A DNA stretch of 59,370 nt. Origin: an uncultured Clostridia bacterium (GTDB lineage: Bacteria; Bacillota; Clostridia; Oscillospirales; Ruminococcaceae). The notes beneath the pieces are model-generated. The model had not been told where the DNA came from. It did no database searches and was given only the letters and a program-made list of their open reading frames with translations. Positions 7,900 to 17,950 of the stretch are shown in pieces (the stretch's first letter is position 1; each line of letters begins with the position of its first letter). The translations under genes and the position numbers were made by a program. The DNA is taken from contig CANQYD010000010.1 in assembly GCA_947627985.1 (NCBI GenBank), forward strand, positions 1 through 59,370. The letters are read 5' to 3'.

Positions 7900-8610
7900 T
7901 CACAATGCGGCTTGAATCGCGTCTTTAAGGGATATCAAGCCCTCGTAGTAAGCCTTCCCGACGATGGCGCCCTCACAGCCGCAGTCTTTAAGGGTCGCAA
8001 TTTCCGATATATTCGTGACCCCGCCCGAAGCGACGATCCCTATGGACAGCTCATCTGTCAGGCGTTTATACATTTCAAGATTTGAGCCTCTCATCTCGCC
8101 GTCGCGGGAAATATCGGTGCAGATAAGCGTTTTCACGCCGATTTCCTGCATGTTTTTCCCGAACTCCCACAGCCCGAGGTCCGAGCTTTGAAGCCAGCCT
8201 CGTACCGCGATTTTTTGATCCTTAACGTCGGCGCCCACCGCTATCCCCGAGCCGAAGCGCTTCACGCATTCTTTTAAAAATTCGGGATTTTCTATAGCCG
8301 CAGTCCCGAGGATCACCCGCGAAGCCCCGGCATTTAAGTATTTCTCGACGGTCTCAAGACTCCTGATACCGCCTCCGACCTCCGAAAAAAGCCCGACCGA
8401 GAGTATCTTTTTAATAGTATCAAAATTCGGCGTTTCCCCGGTCTTGGCGCCTTCAAGATCGACGATGTGAATGCACTGTGCTCCCTGATTTTTAAAGTCT
8501 GAAGCCACCTCTTCCGGGTGCTCGGAGTAGACCGTCATCTCGTTGTAGTCGCCTCGTCTGAGCCTCACAGCCTTGCCGCCGACGACATCTATAGCAGGAA
8601 AAATTTTCAT
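7900..8610 (-). CDS. hisA: ProFAR isomerase
   Basis: Isomerises ProFAR to PRFAR by an Amadori rearrangement. 236 residues, a (beta/alpha)8 barrel paralogous to HisF. Catalytic aspartates are D8 (PAIDVVGGKAVRL) and one in ICTDISRDG near 168; phosphate-binding GGGIRSLETV and ASGGVTNISE are seen. It lies between hisH and hisF, 4 bases after hisH. Confidence 0.95.
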   Translation of the reverse strand: MKIFPAIDVVGGKAVRLRRGDYNEMTVYSEHPEEVASDFKNQGAQCIHIVDLEGAKTGETPNFDTIKKILSVGLFSEVGGGIRSLETVEKYLNAGASRVILGTAAIENPEFLKECVKRFGSGIAVGADVKDQKIAVRGWLQSSDLGLWEFGKNMQEIGVKTLICTDISRDGEMRGSNLEMYKRLTDELSIGIVASGGVTNISEIATLKDCGCEGAIVGKAYYEGLISLKDAIQAAL

Positions 8611-8614
8611 AAAA

Positions 8615-9220
8615 TCACCCCAACCGGCAGAACGCCCTGAGAATTTTCAGCCCGACTTCGCCGGACTTTTCGGGGTGGAACTGACACCCGACCACGCTGT
8701 CCTTGGCGACGGCGGCGACGAGCGGAGCCCCGTAATCGGTAGTCGCGATGACGTCGGGGCAAGAGGTTGCATGGAAGCTGTGGACGAAGTAGACGCAGTC
8801 GCCTTGCTTAATGTCTTTAAATATCTCATGAGGCTTGAAATCAAGACCGTTCCAGCCTATATGCGGAATTTTGAGCCCTTTGGGGATTGTCTCCGAGATT
8901 GGTCTGACTTCACCCGAAATCAGCCCGAGACCCCGGTGTTCCCCGAATTCAAGACTTTTATCCAAAAGAAGCTGCATTCCGAGACATATCCCCATCACCG
9001 GCTTGCCGGATTTTGCCAGCCTCACGGTCTCTTCCCCGAGACCGGTGTCCCGAAGCTTTTTTGCGGCGTCGCCGAACGCTCCCACCCCGGGTAGGATAAT
9101 TCGGTCATAGAGCCGCAGTTTATCGGGATCGGCTATCAGATCAGCCTCTTCCCCGATGAATTTTAAGGACGAGCGCAGGGAAAAGAGATTCCCGACGCCG
9201 TAATCAACAATGCCTGTCAT
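8615..9220 (-). CDS. hisH: imidazole glycerol phosphate synthase, glutaminase subunit
   Basis: Class I glutamine amidotransferase that delivers ammonia to HisF. 201 residues with the nucleophile Cys in VMGICLGMQLLL near 77 and the His/Glu pair in GCQFHPEKSGEVG near 180. The start MTGIVDYGVGNLFSL is typical. It directly abuts hisB (stop at 9221). Confidence 0.95.
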   Translation of the reverse strand: MTGIVDYGVGNLFSLRSSLKFIGEEADLIADPDKLRLYDRIILPGVGAFGDAAKKLRDTGLGEETVRLAKSGKPVMGICLGMQLLLDKSLEFGEHRGLGLISGEVRPISETIPKGLKIPHIGWNGLDFKPHEIFKDIKQGDCVYFVHSFHATSCPDVIATTDYGAPLVAAVAKDSVVGCQFHPEKSGEVGLKILRAFCRLG

Positions 9221-9808
9221 TTAAAGCGTACCCTTCGTTGACGGAATTTTGTCCGAGAATTTTTCATCGACCGAGACAGCCTCCCGAAGAGCCCTCGCAA
9301 AGGACTTGAAAGCCCCCTCGACGATGTGATGGGAATTTCTTCCCGCAAGCTGAATTATATGAAGCGTGATGTCTGACGAGCGCGTCACCGCGGCGAAGAA
9401 TTCCTCCGCAAGCTCTGTATCAAACGTCCCTATCTTCTGTGACGGGATATCAAGACCGTACCCGAGAAAGCTCCTCCCCGAGATATCGACGGCGGTCTGA
9501 ATGAGAGCCTCGTCCATCGGTATCAGAGCCGAGCCGTAGCGCTTGATGCCCTTTTTATCGCCCAAAGCCTCCTTCAGAGCGGCTCCGAAGGCGATCCCGA
9601 TATCTTCAACCGAATGGTGATCGTCGACCTCGGTATCCCCCTTGCAAACGACTTTAAGATCAAAGCCGGAGTGAGCGGAAAGCAGGGTCAGCATGTGATC
9701 CAAAAATCCCACGCCGGTATCGACCTCGGAATTCCCGCTTCCGTCAAGGTTTAGGGAGAGGGAGATGTCGGTCTCTGCGGTTTTTCTTAAGATTTCGGAT
9801 TTTCTCAT
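9221..9808 (-). CDS. hisB: imidazoleglycerol-phosphate dehydratase
   Basis: Dehydrates imidazole glycerol phosphate to imidazole acetol phosphate. 195 residues, monofunctional, without the N-terminal phosphatase of enterobacterial HisB. The two manganese-binding repeats are visible: DHHSVEDIGIAFG near 64 and SHHIVEGAFKSFARAL near 155. Four bases separate it from hisC. Confidence 0.96.
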   Translation of the reverse strand: MRKSEILRKTAETDISLSLNLDGSGNSEVDTGVGFLDHMLTLLSAHSGFDLKVVCKGDTEVDDHHSVEDIGIAFGAALKEALGDKKGIKRYGSALIPMDEALIQTAVDISGRSFLGYGLDIPSQKIGTFDTELAEEFFAAVTRSSDITLHIIQLAGRNSHHIVEGAFKSFARALREAVSVDEKFSDKIPSTKGTL

Positions 9809-9812
9809 TTTT

Positions 9813-10874
9813 TCACCGTCTTTCCTCTGAAATTTCCGAGATGATTTCGGTAAGTTTTTCCATATCTTCCTTTAGACCCACGGTTATGCGAAGATAATCT
9901 TTTATCCGTTCGGAATCAAAGTGCCGCACCAATATCCCGCGGTCCTTAAGCTTTAAATAGAGCTCTTTCCCGCCTATCTTCGGGCTTTTTGCAAACAGGA
10001 AATTTGCATGGCTCGGAAGCACCGTGAACCCGAGTTTTCTAAGGTCCTCGGCGGTTTTGTCGCGGGTATTCGCGATTGTTTTGCAGTTATTTAAAGTGTA
10101 TTCCTCGTCGCACATCGAGCCGTAGCCGAGGGCGAGGCTCACGCGGCTGAGGTTATAGGGGTTGGTGGAGTAGATCACACGGTACAGATCGTCAATAATA
10201 TCTTTTGAGGCAAACGCATAGCCTATCCTTGCGCCGGCAAGGGAGCGGGACTTTGAAAAGGTCCTCGTGACTATCAGATTTTCGTGATCCCTAAGGATAT
10301 TCAGGGCGCTCACGCCGCCGAAATCGACATACGCCTCATCTATTACTACGATGTTGTCGGGGTTTGAGCTCGCTATTTTTGCGATGTCGTCGGTGGATAT
10401 AATCAGCCCCGTCGGAGCATTCGGGTTTGCGATGAAGATATTCTTGTGAATGCCTATGTAGTCCTCAGGTCGGAGTTTAAAATCGTCACCGAGCGGGATT
10501 ATTTGATAATCGGCGCCGTTCAAGCCCGCAAATACGGGGTAAAAGCCGTATGTGATATCCGCGAAAGCCGCGGGGGAATCGGGTCCGCAGAAAGCCTTGA
10601 ATATGAAATTCAGAATCTCGTCCGAGCTGTTCGCAACGGCGACGTTTTCCCTCCCGACGCCGTAGACCTCGGCTATCTTCGGTCTCAGGCTTCCTCCGTC
10701 GAGCGGTGGATAGAGGTTTGATTTTGCCATCTCCGAAGCCGCCTCTTTGAGGGCTTTTTCGGAAGGCGGGAAGGGGTTTTCGTTGGTGTTAAGCTTGATA
10801 TATTTGACTGCGGGCTGCTCGCCGGGTACATACGGCTCCAGCTTTTGCATATTTTTTGTCAGAAATCTTGACAT
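9813..10874 (-). CDS. hisC: histidinol-phosphate aminotransferase
   Basis: PLP-dependent transamination of imidazole acetol phosphate with glutamate. 353 residues, fold type I. The PLP lysine is in TRTFSKSRSLAGARIG near 206, substrate-binding YIKLNTNENPFPPS at the N-terminus and the C-terminal arginine in YLRITVG. Its start shares one base with the hisD stop, indicating tight coupling. Confidence 0.95.
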   Translation of the reverse strand: MSRFLTKNMQKLEPYVPGEQPAVKYIKLNTNENPFPPSEKALKEAASEMAKSNLYPPLDGGSLRPKIAEVYGVGRENVAVANSSDEILNFIFKAFCGPDSPAAFADITYGFYPVFAGLNGADYQIIPLGDDFKLRPEDYIGIHKNIFIANPNAPTGLIISTDDIAKIASSNPDNIVVIDEAYVDFGGVSALNILRDHENLIVTRTFSKSRSLAGARIGYAFASKDIIDDLYRVIYSTNPYNLSRVSLALGYGSMCDEEYTLNNCKTIANTRDKTAEDLRKLGFTVLPSHANFLFAKSPKIGGKELYLKLKDRGILVRHFDSERIKDYLRITVGLKEDMEKLTEIISEISEERR

Positions 10875-12148
10875 TATTTTCCTATCCTCTTTCTTGCGCT
10901 TGCGGCGTGAGCGCCGAGGCTTTCCTTATCCGCAAGCGTGCCGACCTTCTCGGCGACCTTTGAAAACGCCTCTTCGGTCATGTAGCTGAACTGCATCTTC
11001 TTGACGAAATCATCGACCGACAGGGGACTTGAAAATCTCGCGGTGCCGCTTGTCGGGAGGGTGTGGTTAGGACCCGCAAAATAGTCTCCGAGGGGTTCGG
11101 GGGAGTATGATCCGAGGAATACCGAGCCCGCGTTTTTGATCTCGGTGAAGATGTCAAAGGGCTTTTCGGTGCAGATTTCGAGGTGTTCGGGCGCGATCTC
11201 GTTAGAGAGCGTTACCGCCTCCGAAATGTCCTTTGCGATGATGATCTTGCCGTTTCTCTCTAAAGAATCTTTAGCGATGTCGGCTCTTCCGAGCTTAGGA
11301 AGCTGTTTTTCAAGCTCATTTGCGGTATCGTTTGCGATCTTTTCGGAATCGGTGATCAGAACCGCCGTGGCGATCCTGTCGTGCTCGGCCTGCGAAAGAA
11401 GATCAGCCGCCAAAAATTTCGGATTGGCGGTCTTGTCGGCGATGATGAGAATCTCGCTGGGACCCGCGATCATATCGATCGACACCCTGCCGAATACCTG
11501 TCTCTTAGCCTCGGCGACGTACTGGTTGCCGGGACCGACGATCTTATCCACCTTCGGAATGCTCTCGGTGCCGTATGCAAGAGCCGCGATAGCCTGCGCT
11601 CCGCCTACTTTGAAGATTTTGTTCACCCCCGCGATCTTAGCCGCGGCGAGCATTTCGGGCGCGATCTTTCCGTTTTTCTGGACGGGCGTAGCCATCACGA
11701 TCTCGGGACAGCCTGCCAAAGCCGCAGGGATAGCGCTCATCAGCACCGTTGAAAACAGAGGAGCGGTGCCGCCGGGGATATAAAGCCCCACTTTTTCAAG
11801 CGGCAGCACCCTCTGTCCGAGGATAACTCCCGGCTTGTCGGTCATCACAAACCCGGGTCGGAGCTGATTTTTGTGGAAGGCTCTGATATTGTCGGCAGCC
11901 TCGTAGAGCGTGCCCAAAAAGTCGGGGGAGACCTCCATCAGCGCGTCGTTTATCTCATCCTCCGAAACTTTTACGTCGTGAATGATGACCCCGTCGAACT
12001 TCTCGGTCAGCTCCAAAAGAGCCGAATCCCCGCGTTCCCTGACGGTGTCGATGATCTGGCTGACGGTCTCACTGACGTCCGAGACCGCTGTGGTCCTCTC
12101 AAAGAGCTCCTCGGCTGTGACCTCCGAGGTTTTCAAAATTTTAATCAT
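10874..12148 (-). CDS. hisD: histidinol dehydrogenase
   Basis: Zinc enzyme that oxidises L-histidinol twice with NAD to L-histidine. 424 residues. The signature AGPSEILIIADKTANPKFLA lies near 228, followed by SQAEHD with zinc ligands; EHLEICTEKP and GPNHTLPT supply further active-site residues. Its start overlaps the hisG stop by 8 bases. Confidence 0.96.
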   Translation of the reverse strand: MIKILKTSEVTAEELFERTTAVSDVSETVSQIIDTVRERGDSALLELTEKFDGVIIHDVKVSEDEINDALMEVSPDFLGTLYEAADNIRAFHKNQLRPGFVMTDKPGVILGQRVLPLEKVGLYIPGGTAPLFSTVLMSAIPAALAGCPEIVMATPVQKNGKIAPEMLAAAKIAGVNKIFKVGGAQAIAALAYGTESIPKVDKIVGPGNQYVAEAKRQVFGRVSIDMIAGPSEILIIADKTANPKFLAADLLSQAEHDRIATAVLITDSEKIANDTANELEKQLPKLGRADIAKDSLERNGKIIIAKDISEAVTLSNEIAPEHLEICTEKPFDIFTEIKNAGSVFLGSYSPEPLGDYFAGPNHTLPTSGTARFSSPLSVDDFVKKMQFSYMTEEAFSKVAEKVGTLADKESLGAHAASARKRIGK

Positions 12149-12782
12149 CTTTATTCTCCTTAACTGTCTCTAATTTCTTTCTGATGAGGTCGATTTTCTC
12201 CCTCTTGAAGCGGTACCCGGACTTGTTTGCGATGAGCCGGGCTGAGATGTCAAAGAGGGCGTCGAACACCTTTAAACCGTTTTGTTTAAGCGTGGCTCCC
12301 GTCTCGACGATATCGACGATGACGTCGGAAAGCCCGAGTATCGGCGCAAGCTCGATGGAGCCGTTTAATTTTATGATCTCGATATCCCTGCCCACGCCGG
12401 AGTAATGCTCCTTTGCGACATGGGGGAATTTTGTAGCTACCCGAAGCGTTTTGCGGTAATCGTCTTTAAAATCGTCGGGAGCAGCGACGCACATTCTGCA
12501 CTTCCCGAGACCGACGTCCAAGAGCTCGTAGACGTCGGGAACATATTCAAGAAGAATATCTTTTCCCGCGACGCCGATATCCGCGGCGCCTTTTTCGACA
12601 TATATTGCGACGTCCGACGGCTTCACCCAGAAATAGCGTATCCCGGCATCGGGATTTTCAAAGGTCAGGCGCCTGCCGGGGTCCTCAAGAGCCTCGCAGG
12701 GATATCCCGCAGCCTTGAACATCTCATAGACCTTTTCGCCGAGCCTGCCTTTGGGGAGCGCGACGTTTACGATATCATTCAA
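12141..12782 (-). CDS. hisG: ATP phosphoribosyltransferase, short form
   Basis: First committed step: ATP + PRPP to phosphoribosyl-ATP. 213 residues, the short form that lacks the C-terminal histidine-sensing domain and needs HisZ. Visible motifs are LPKGRLGEKV at the N-terminus, GVAGKDILLEY near 89 and the PRPP loop VDIVETGATLKQNGL near 160. It overlaps hisZ by 8 bases, consistent with stoichiometric assembly of the HisG-HisZ complex. Confidence 0.95.
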   Translation of the reverse strand: MNDIVNVALPKGRLGEKVYEMFKAAGYPCEALEDPGRRLTFENPDAGIRYFWVKPSDVAIYVEKGAADIGVAGKDILLEYVPDVYELLDVGLGKCRMCVAAPDDFKDDYRKTLRVATKFPHVAKEHYSGVGRDIEIIKLNGSIELAPILGLSDVIVDIVETGATLKQNGLKVFDALFDISARLIANKSGYRFKREKIDLIRKKLETVKENKDD

Positions 12783-13857
12783 CCCTGACTGCGCCCCCTT
12801 CCTTTAAAGAGTAGATTTCCCTGAATTTCAGACCCGCCGGGACTTCGCGAGCAGTCATCACCGACAGTCCTTTTTCCTGTAGATTTTTGACTTCATGATA
12901 TATCTCCTGCGGCTCCTTGTCCTCGGAATATAGGAGCAGTGCGTCGCAGTCGTATTCTGTTTTATGCAGCAGCAGGGGATCGATGAGGTCGAGATATAAT
13001 GCGAATCCGATCGCCCTTGCGTGCTTTGAGAGCTTTTCGGCAAGGTTGTCGTACTGACCTCCCGAGAGGACGCTCTCCGGCACCCCGTCGATAAATCCGC
13101 GGAAGATGATCCCGGAGTAGTAGCTTAAGTCGCCCACCGTCGAGAAATCCACCCGTATCATTCCCGGGAATTCGTCGCCCAAGAACCGGCATGTGTCGCA
13201 GAAGAGCTGAAGCCTTTCCCAAGAGACATATCCCCCGAGGATATCCTGAAGCTTTTTGGGAGCCTCGTCGGCAGGGCAATCGATATCGGAAAGCTCAATG
13301 ATGCGCAAGGCGGCTTCATCGGGAACGCCCGAAGATTCAAGCAGCGAGCGGAGTTCTCCGGTGTTTTTGCCTCCGAAAAATCTCAGGACGCGGCTTTTAA
13401 GATCGTCTCCGAAGCCGTCCAAAAGATCGCACAAAAGCCCGAGATGGCTTATATCCAGTTCGCAGTCGCGACCGACGGTCATGAGGCTTTTTGCGGCAAG
13501 GCTTAAGACCTCGCAGACGGAATATTCGTCGACGTCGCCGATGCATTCCAGTCCGGCCTGTTCGATCTCCCGAAAACCGACCCCCGACGCACGGTAGACG
13601 TTTTCGTGGTAATACAGCTTTTCGAGACCCTGCGAGCCCCGGAAATTCTTGATGATCGAGAGGGTGACGTCGGGCTTGAGGGCAAGGAGCTTGCCGTCGG
13701 TGTCGGTGAAGGTGAGCACCTTTTCGGACTGCAAAAAGCTGCGGTTGCGGGAGTAGAGGTCATATTCCTCAAACTTCGACATTTTATACCGCCGATATCC
13801 TGCGGTCTCGAAAACGCGTCGCAGAGCGGCATGAAGTCCGCCTTCGGGATTACACAT
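12775..13857 (-). CDS. hisZ: ATP phosphoribosyltransferase regulatory subunit
   Basis: A histidyl-tRNA-synthetase paralogue without aminoacylation function that activates short HisG and relays histidine feedback. The HisS-like core is visible (KPDVTLSIIKNFRGSQGLEK, then YHENVYRAS, and YYSGIIFRGFIDGVP). Start choice is uncertain: ATG 13857 gives about 360 residues beginning MCNPEGGLHAALRRV, which fits the family; an ATG at 13932 would add 25 atypical residues and leave a 5' leader of only about 17 bases. It is the first gene of the his operon. Confidence 0.88.
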   Translation of the reverse strand: MCNPEGGLHAALRRVFETAGYRRYKMSKFEEYDLYSRNRSFLQSEKVLTFTDTDGKLLALKPDVTLSIIKNFRGSQGLEKLYYHENVYRASGVGFREIEQAGLECIGDVDEYSVCEVLSLAAKSLMTVGRDCELDISHLGLLCDLLDGFGDDLKSRVLRFFGGKNTGELRSLLESSGVPDEAALRIIELSDIDCPADEAPKKLQDILGGYVSWERLQLFCDTCRFLGDEFPGMIRVDFSTVGDLSYYSGIIFRGFIDGVPESVLSGGQYDNLAEKLSKHARAIGFALYLDLIDPLLLHKTEYDCDALLLYSEDKEPQEIYHEVKNLQEKGLSVMTAREVPAGLKFREIYSLKEGGAVRVE

Positions 13858-13955
13858 CAAAACAATTAACCTGCTTTCGTAATTTACTGTTTCATTTCGG
13901 CTTTTAAAGCGCAAAAGCCCTAAAATAGGCATTCTGCGGCTTCTCTATGCCGATT

Positions 13956-13984
13956 ATTTTATCATGTTAGTATGCTAAAGTCAA
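13956..13984 (-). promoter_or_regulatory. his operon promoter
   Basis: Minus strand TTGACT (13979-13984), 17-base spacer, TAAAAT (13956-13961), start expected near 13949. The leader to ATG 13857 would be about 90 bases; I found no T-box or other recognised riboswitch in it. Confidence 0.75.
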
Positions 13985-14134
13985 GCCTATCCTGAAAATT
14001 CGTATACTTTCACAATGAGACGACCTTGAAGCCCACCTCGGCAGGGTATTTTTTACAGGACAGCGGGAAGAAAACCCGGTATATGGGCTTTGCGCAGCTA
14101 TAGGGCTTGTGCGGGAACGAGGGGAGTGCAGGGG

Positions 14135-14219
14135 GGGCGAAGCCCCCCTCCGGCGGCTCCGCCGCCGGAGGCGACGCCCCTTCGGGGCGTCGGGTCGCGT
14201 TCGCGACCGGGCTTCGCCC
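14135..14219. repeat. nested palindrome element, copy A
   Basis: Outer arms GGGCGAAGCCC and GGGCTTCGCCC (complementary to each other) enclose three perfect hairpins: TCCGGCGGC with TCC loop, CGACGCCCC with TTC loop and GGTCGC with a 4-base GTTC loop. It lies just beyond the purL stop and before the his promoter, where it could act as a boundary, but no T-run follows. The gap 13985-14238 holds nothing else I recognise. Confidence 0.8.
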
Positions 14220-14238
14220 CAAGGAACCCTTCTGCACC

Positions 14239-17200
14239 TTACCTAAAGTACTCCGCCGCAGCCCTGAACATGCCGATGTCGTAGTTACCCGGCACGTTTT
14301 TGTATAGATCGGGCGCGTACCTCTCGGAGTGCCCCATCTTGCCGAAGACCCTGCCGTCGGGGGAGGTGATACCCTCGATCGCGCAGACGGAATCGTTCGG
14401 GTTGAAGCGGATATCCGAGGTCGGATTGCCGTCGAGATCGACATACTGCGTCGCCACCTGACCGTTCTCGATGAGCTTTTTGAGCAGATCGTCGCCGCAG
14501 ATAAATCTTCCCTCGCCGTGGGAGATCGGGACATTTACGACATCCCCGACGTTGACATTTTTGAGCCACGGCGATTTGTTGGAGACGATCTTTGTCCTGA
14601 CGATCCTCGACTGGTGCCGAGAAATGGTATTATATGTAAGCGTCGGGAAGGAGGGATCGCTGTCCAAAATCTCCCCGAACGGCACCAAACCGAGCTTTAT
14701 AAGCGCTTGGAAGCCGTTGCAGATGCCGCAGATAAGCCCGTCGCGATCATTTAATAGCTTCATGACCTCCTCGCGCACGGTCTTGTTCCTGAAGAATGCG
14801 CAGATGAATTTTGCGGAACCGTCCGGCTCGTCGCCTCCCGAGAACCCACCGGGAATGAAGATCATCTGCGAGCTCCGAAGGCTTTCCGCAAACTTCTCGA
14901 CGCTCTCGGAAATCCCTTGGGCGCTCAGGTTATTGATGACGATGATCTCCGGCTCTGCACCCGCGTCGCGCATCGCCTTGGCGCTGTCGTATTCGCAGTT
15001 GGTGCCGGGGAACGCAGGTATCAGAACCTTCGGTTTCGCGGTCCTGATCGCCGGGGAAGATGTATTTCTCCCGTCGTAGGAAATATTTTCAAGTTTCGTG
15101 CCGCCTTGCCTGATGTTGCAGCTGTAAACGCCTTCCAGCTTGTCCTCATAGATGCCTAAAAGCCCCTTAAGATCGAGCTTTTCGCCGTCATAGGATATCT
15201 CCGCCTCCGGCACCGTCTCGCCGATTTCGATAAGCCCTTCCTTATCGAAGCAGTTGCCGCATGCGCCGCAGGAAAGCTCCACCACAAATCCCCCGCACTT
15301 AAGATCAAAGAGCTCATTAAGCTTAAGCGCATTATTTAATTTCACGCCGATGGAGTTGCCGATAGACATCTTTAAGACCGCCTCGGCGACCCCACCCATG
15401 CAGGGGGTGTATGCCGAAATTATCTTCCCCTCGCGGATAAGTCTTGTAATTTTTTGGTATATTTTTATCAGCGACTCCGTCACCGGCAGCCCGTTTTCAT
15501 CATATTCCGGCTCGATGTACATCACCTTATGGTACGGCTCTTTGAACTCGGGGGAGATGACGTCGCCGGTCTTTCCGGTCGTGACCGCAAAGGAGACGAG
15601 GGTCGGGGGGACGTCCAAATCCTCAAAACTTCCGCTCATCGAATCCTTGCCGCCGATGGAGCCGATCCCGAGGTCGAGCTGAGCCCTGAAAGCGCCCAAA
15701 AGCGCCGCCAAAGGCTTGCCCCAGCGCTTGCCGTCGCGGTTCGGGTGCTCGAAATATTCTTGGAATGTAAGGTACACATCTTTAAACTCCGCGCCCGTCG
15801 CGATCAGTTTCGAGACCGACTCCACGACCGCGCAGTAAGCCCCATGATACGGGCTCTGCACTGCAAGATATGGGTTATACCCCCACGACATGAAGGAGCA
15901 GTTGTCGGTGTGTTTTTTCTCGACGGATATCTTCTGCACCATCGCCTGAATCGGGGTCAGCTGATTCTTCCCGCCGAACGGCATCAGCACCGTACCCGCA
16001 CCGATGGTCGAGTCAAAGCGCTCGGAAAGCCCGCGTTTTGAGCAGATATTGAGGTCTCCCGCCATCTTCTCCATATTTTCCTTGAAGCTTCCCGAGACGG
16101 TTCTCTTTTTGACATTCGGCTTTTCGGGAGTGATTTCGATATGTTTGTCCGCGCCGTTTGAATTCAAAAATTCCCGGCTCAGATCGACGATTTTCTTGCC
16201 GTTCCAGACCATCACAAGACGCGGCTCGCCCTGTACTTTCGCGACGGGACACGCCTGCAAATTCTCCTCATGCGAAAGCTCCAAAAATCTTTTGACATCT
16301 TCGGGAGCGACGACGACAGCCATTCTCTCCTGAGATTCGGAAATCGCGAGCTCCGTGCCGTCGAGCCCCTCATATTTCTTCGGAACCGCGTTCAGATCGA
16401 TTTCCAGCCCGTCCGCGAGCTCTCCGATTGCGACCGAAACGCCGCCCGCGCCGAAGTCGTTGCACCTTTTAATCAGCTTTGAAGCCTCGGCGTTTCTGAA
16501 CAGCCTCTGAAGTTTTCTCTCCTCGGGGGCATTTCCCTTCTGAACCTCTGCGCCGCAGGTCTCGACGGAATGAGCGTTGTGAGCTTTTGACGATCCCGTA
16601 GCCCCGCCTATGCCGTCTCTTCCGGTCGAGCCGCCTAAAAGTATCACGACGTCGCCCGGCTCGGGGACTTCACGTCTGACGTTTTCCTGCGGAGTTGCGG
16701 CGATGACGGCTCCGATCTCCATTCTCTTAGCCGCGTATCCCGGGTGATAAATCTCGTCTACAATACCCGTCGCGAGCCCGATCTGGTTGCCGTAGGAGGA
16801 ATAGCCCGCCGCAGCCGTCGTGACGATTTTTCTCTGGGGCAGCTTTCCGGGTATCGTCTCGGAGACCGGGACGGTCGGGTCGGCAGCTCCCGTTACCCTC
16901 ATCGCGCCGTAGACATAGCTTCTGCCGGACAGCGGGTCCCTGATAGCCCCGCCGATGCATGTAGCCGCGCCGCCGAACGGCTCGATCTCGGTCGGGTGGT
17001 TGTGGGTCTCGTTTTTAAAGAGGAGCAGCCACGGCTCTTTTTTGCCGTCCGCCTCGATTTCGATTTTGACGGTGCAGGCGTTGATCTCCTCCGACTCGTC
17101 GAGCTTCGGCAGCCTGCCGGTTTTCTTTAAATATTTCGCCGCGACGGTCGCGAGGTCCATAAGGCAAACAGGCTTTCTGTCGCCGATTTTTTCTCTGACC

Positions 17201-17949
17201 TCAAGATACTCCTCATAGGTTTTTTGAAGCAGCTGATCCTCGAATTTCACGCCGTCGATGACCGTTAAAAACGTCGTATGGCGGCAGTGATCCGACCAGT
17301 AGGTGTCGATCATTCTTATCTCGGTGACTGTCGGGTCGCGGTGTTCAGACCTAAAGTAGTTCTGACAGAATTCGATGTCGTCGGCGTCCATGGCGAGGTT
17401 ATAATCGCTGACGAATTTTTCCAGCTCCGCTCTGACAAGCTTTGTGAAGCCGTCGAGCGTCTTGACCTCGGTGGGTATCGCATAGTCGAGCTTAAGCGTT
17501 TCGGGCAGCTCGAGCGAAGCCTCCCTCGCTTCGACGGGGTTTATGACATATTTTTTGATCTCGGAAAGATCATTTTCGGACACGTTCCCGTAGACGCAGT
17601 ATACCTTTGCCGAGCGTATCAGCGGGCGTTCGCCCTGTGAGATTATCTGAATGCACTGCGCCGCGGAATCGGCTCTCTGATCAAACTGTCCGGGGAGATA
17701 CTCGACCGCAAAGACCTGCGCGTTTTCGTGTTCAAAATCGCTTGAGGCGATGTCAAGCTGCGGCTCCGAAAAGACGTTTTTTACGGAATATTCAAACAGC
17801 TCTTCCGAGATGTTTTCGGCGTCGTAGCGGTTTAAAATGCGGATATTTTCGACGCTCTCGAGCCCGAGCAGGTTTTTAAGATCGCCCAAAAGCGCCCTTG
17901 CCTCATGCGCAAGCTCCGGCTTTTTTTCAACGTATATCCTGTATACCAT
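14239..17949 (-). CDS. purL: phosphoribosylformylglycinamidine synthase, single chain
   Basis: Converts FGAR, glutamine and ATP to FGAM. 1236 residues fuse the synthetase and glutaminase that are separate PurL/PurQ/PurS proteins in Bacillus; this is the fused form found in many Clostridia. The synthetase part has NETHNHPTEIEPFGGAATC near 312; the C-terminal glutaminase has PGTNCEYDSAKAM near 985, nucleophile Cys in CGICNGFQALIKLG near 1074 and SHGEGRF near 1142. It is the last gene of the pur operon, one base after purD. Confidence 0.96.
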   Translation of the reverse strand: MVYRIYVEKKPELAHEARALLGDLKNLLGLESVENIRILNRYDAENISEELFEYSVKNVFSEPQLDIASSDFEHENAQVFAVEYLPGQFDQRADSAAQCIQIISQGERPLIRSAKVYCVYGNVSENDLSEIKKYVINPVEAREASLELPETLKLDYAIPTEVKTLDGFTKLVRAELEKFVSDYNLAMDADDIEFCQNYFRSEHRDPTVTEIRMIDTYWSDHCRHTTFLTVIDGVKFEDQLLQKTYEEYLEVREKIGDRKPVCLMDLATVAAKYLKKTGRLPKLDESEEINACTVKIEIEADGKKEPWLLLFKNETHNHPTEIEPFGGAATCIGGAIRDPLSGRSYVYGAMRVTGAADPTVPVSETIPGKLPQRKIVTTAAAGYSSYGNQIGLATGIVDEIYHPGYAAKRMEIGAVIAATPQENVRREVPEPGDVVILLGGSTGRDGIGGATGSSKAHNAHSVETCGAEVQKGNAPEERKLQRLFRNAEASKLIKRCNDFGAGGVSVAIGELADGLEIDLNAVPKKYEGLDGTELAISESQERMAVVVAPEDVKRFLELSHEENLQACPVAKVQGEPRLVMVWNGKKIVDLSREFLNSNGADKHIEITPEKPNVKKRTVSGSFKENMEKMAGDLNICSKRGLSERFDSTIGAGTVLMPFGGKNQLTPIQAMVQKISVEKKHTDNCSFMSWGYNPYLAVQSPYHGAYCAVVESVSKLIATGAEFKDVYLTFQEYFEHPNRDGKRWGKPLAALLGAFRAQLDLGIGSIGGKDSMSGSFEDLDVPPTLVSFAVTTGKTGDVISPEFKEPYHKVMYIEPEYDENGLPVTESLIKIYQKITRLIREGKIISAYTPCMGGVAEAVLKMSIGNSIGVKLNNALKLNELFDLKCGGFVVELSCGACGNCFDKEGLIEIGETVPEAEISYDGEKLDLKGLLGIYEDKLEGVYSCNIRQGGTKLENISYDGRNTSSPAIRTAKPKVLIPAFPGTNCEYDSAKAMRDAGAEPEIIVINNLSAQGISESVEKFAESLRSSQMIFIPGGFSGGDEPDGSAKFICAFFRNKTVREEVMKLLNDRDGLICGICNGFQALIKLGLVPFGEILDSDPSFPTLTYNTISRHQSRIVRTKIVSNKSPWLKNVNVGDVVNVPISHGEGRFICGDDLLKKLIENGQVATQYVDLDGNPTSDIRFNPNDSVCAIEGITSPDGRVFGKMGHSERYAPDLYKNVPGNYDIGMFRAAAEYFR

Positions 17950-17950
17950 T

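Noticed and set aside
13857-13950. Histidine T-box upstream of hisZ
   Set aside because: The leader is under 100 bases and has no T-box sequence or specifier stem.
14135-14219. Nested palindromes as plain intrinsic terminators
   Set aside because: The copies have no following T-run on either strand, contain several hairpins, and one lies inside an operon, so a simple terminator role does not explain them.
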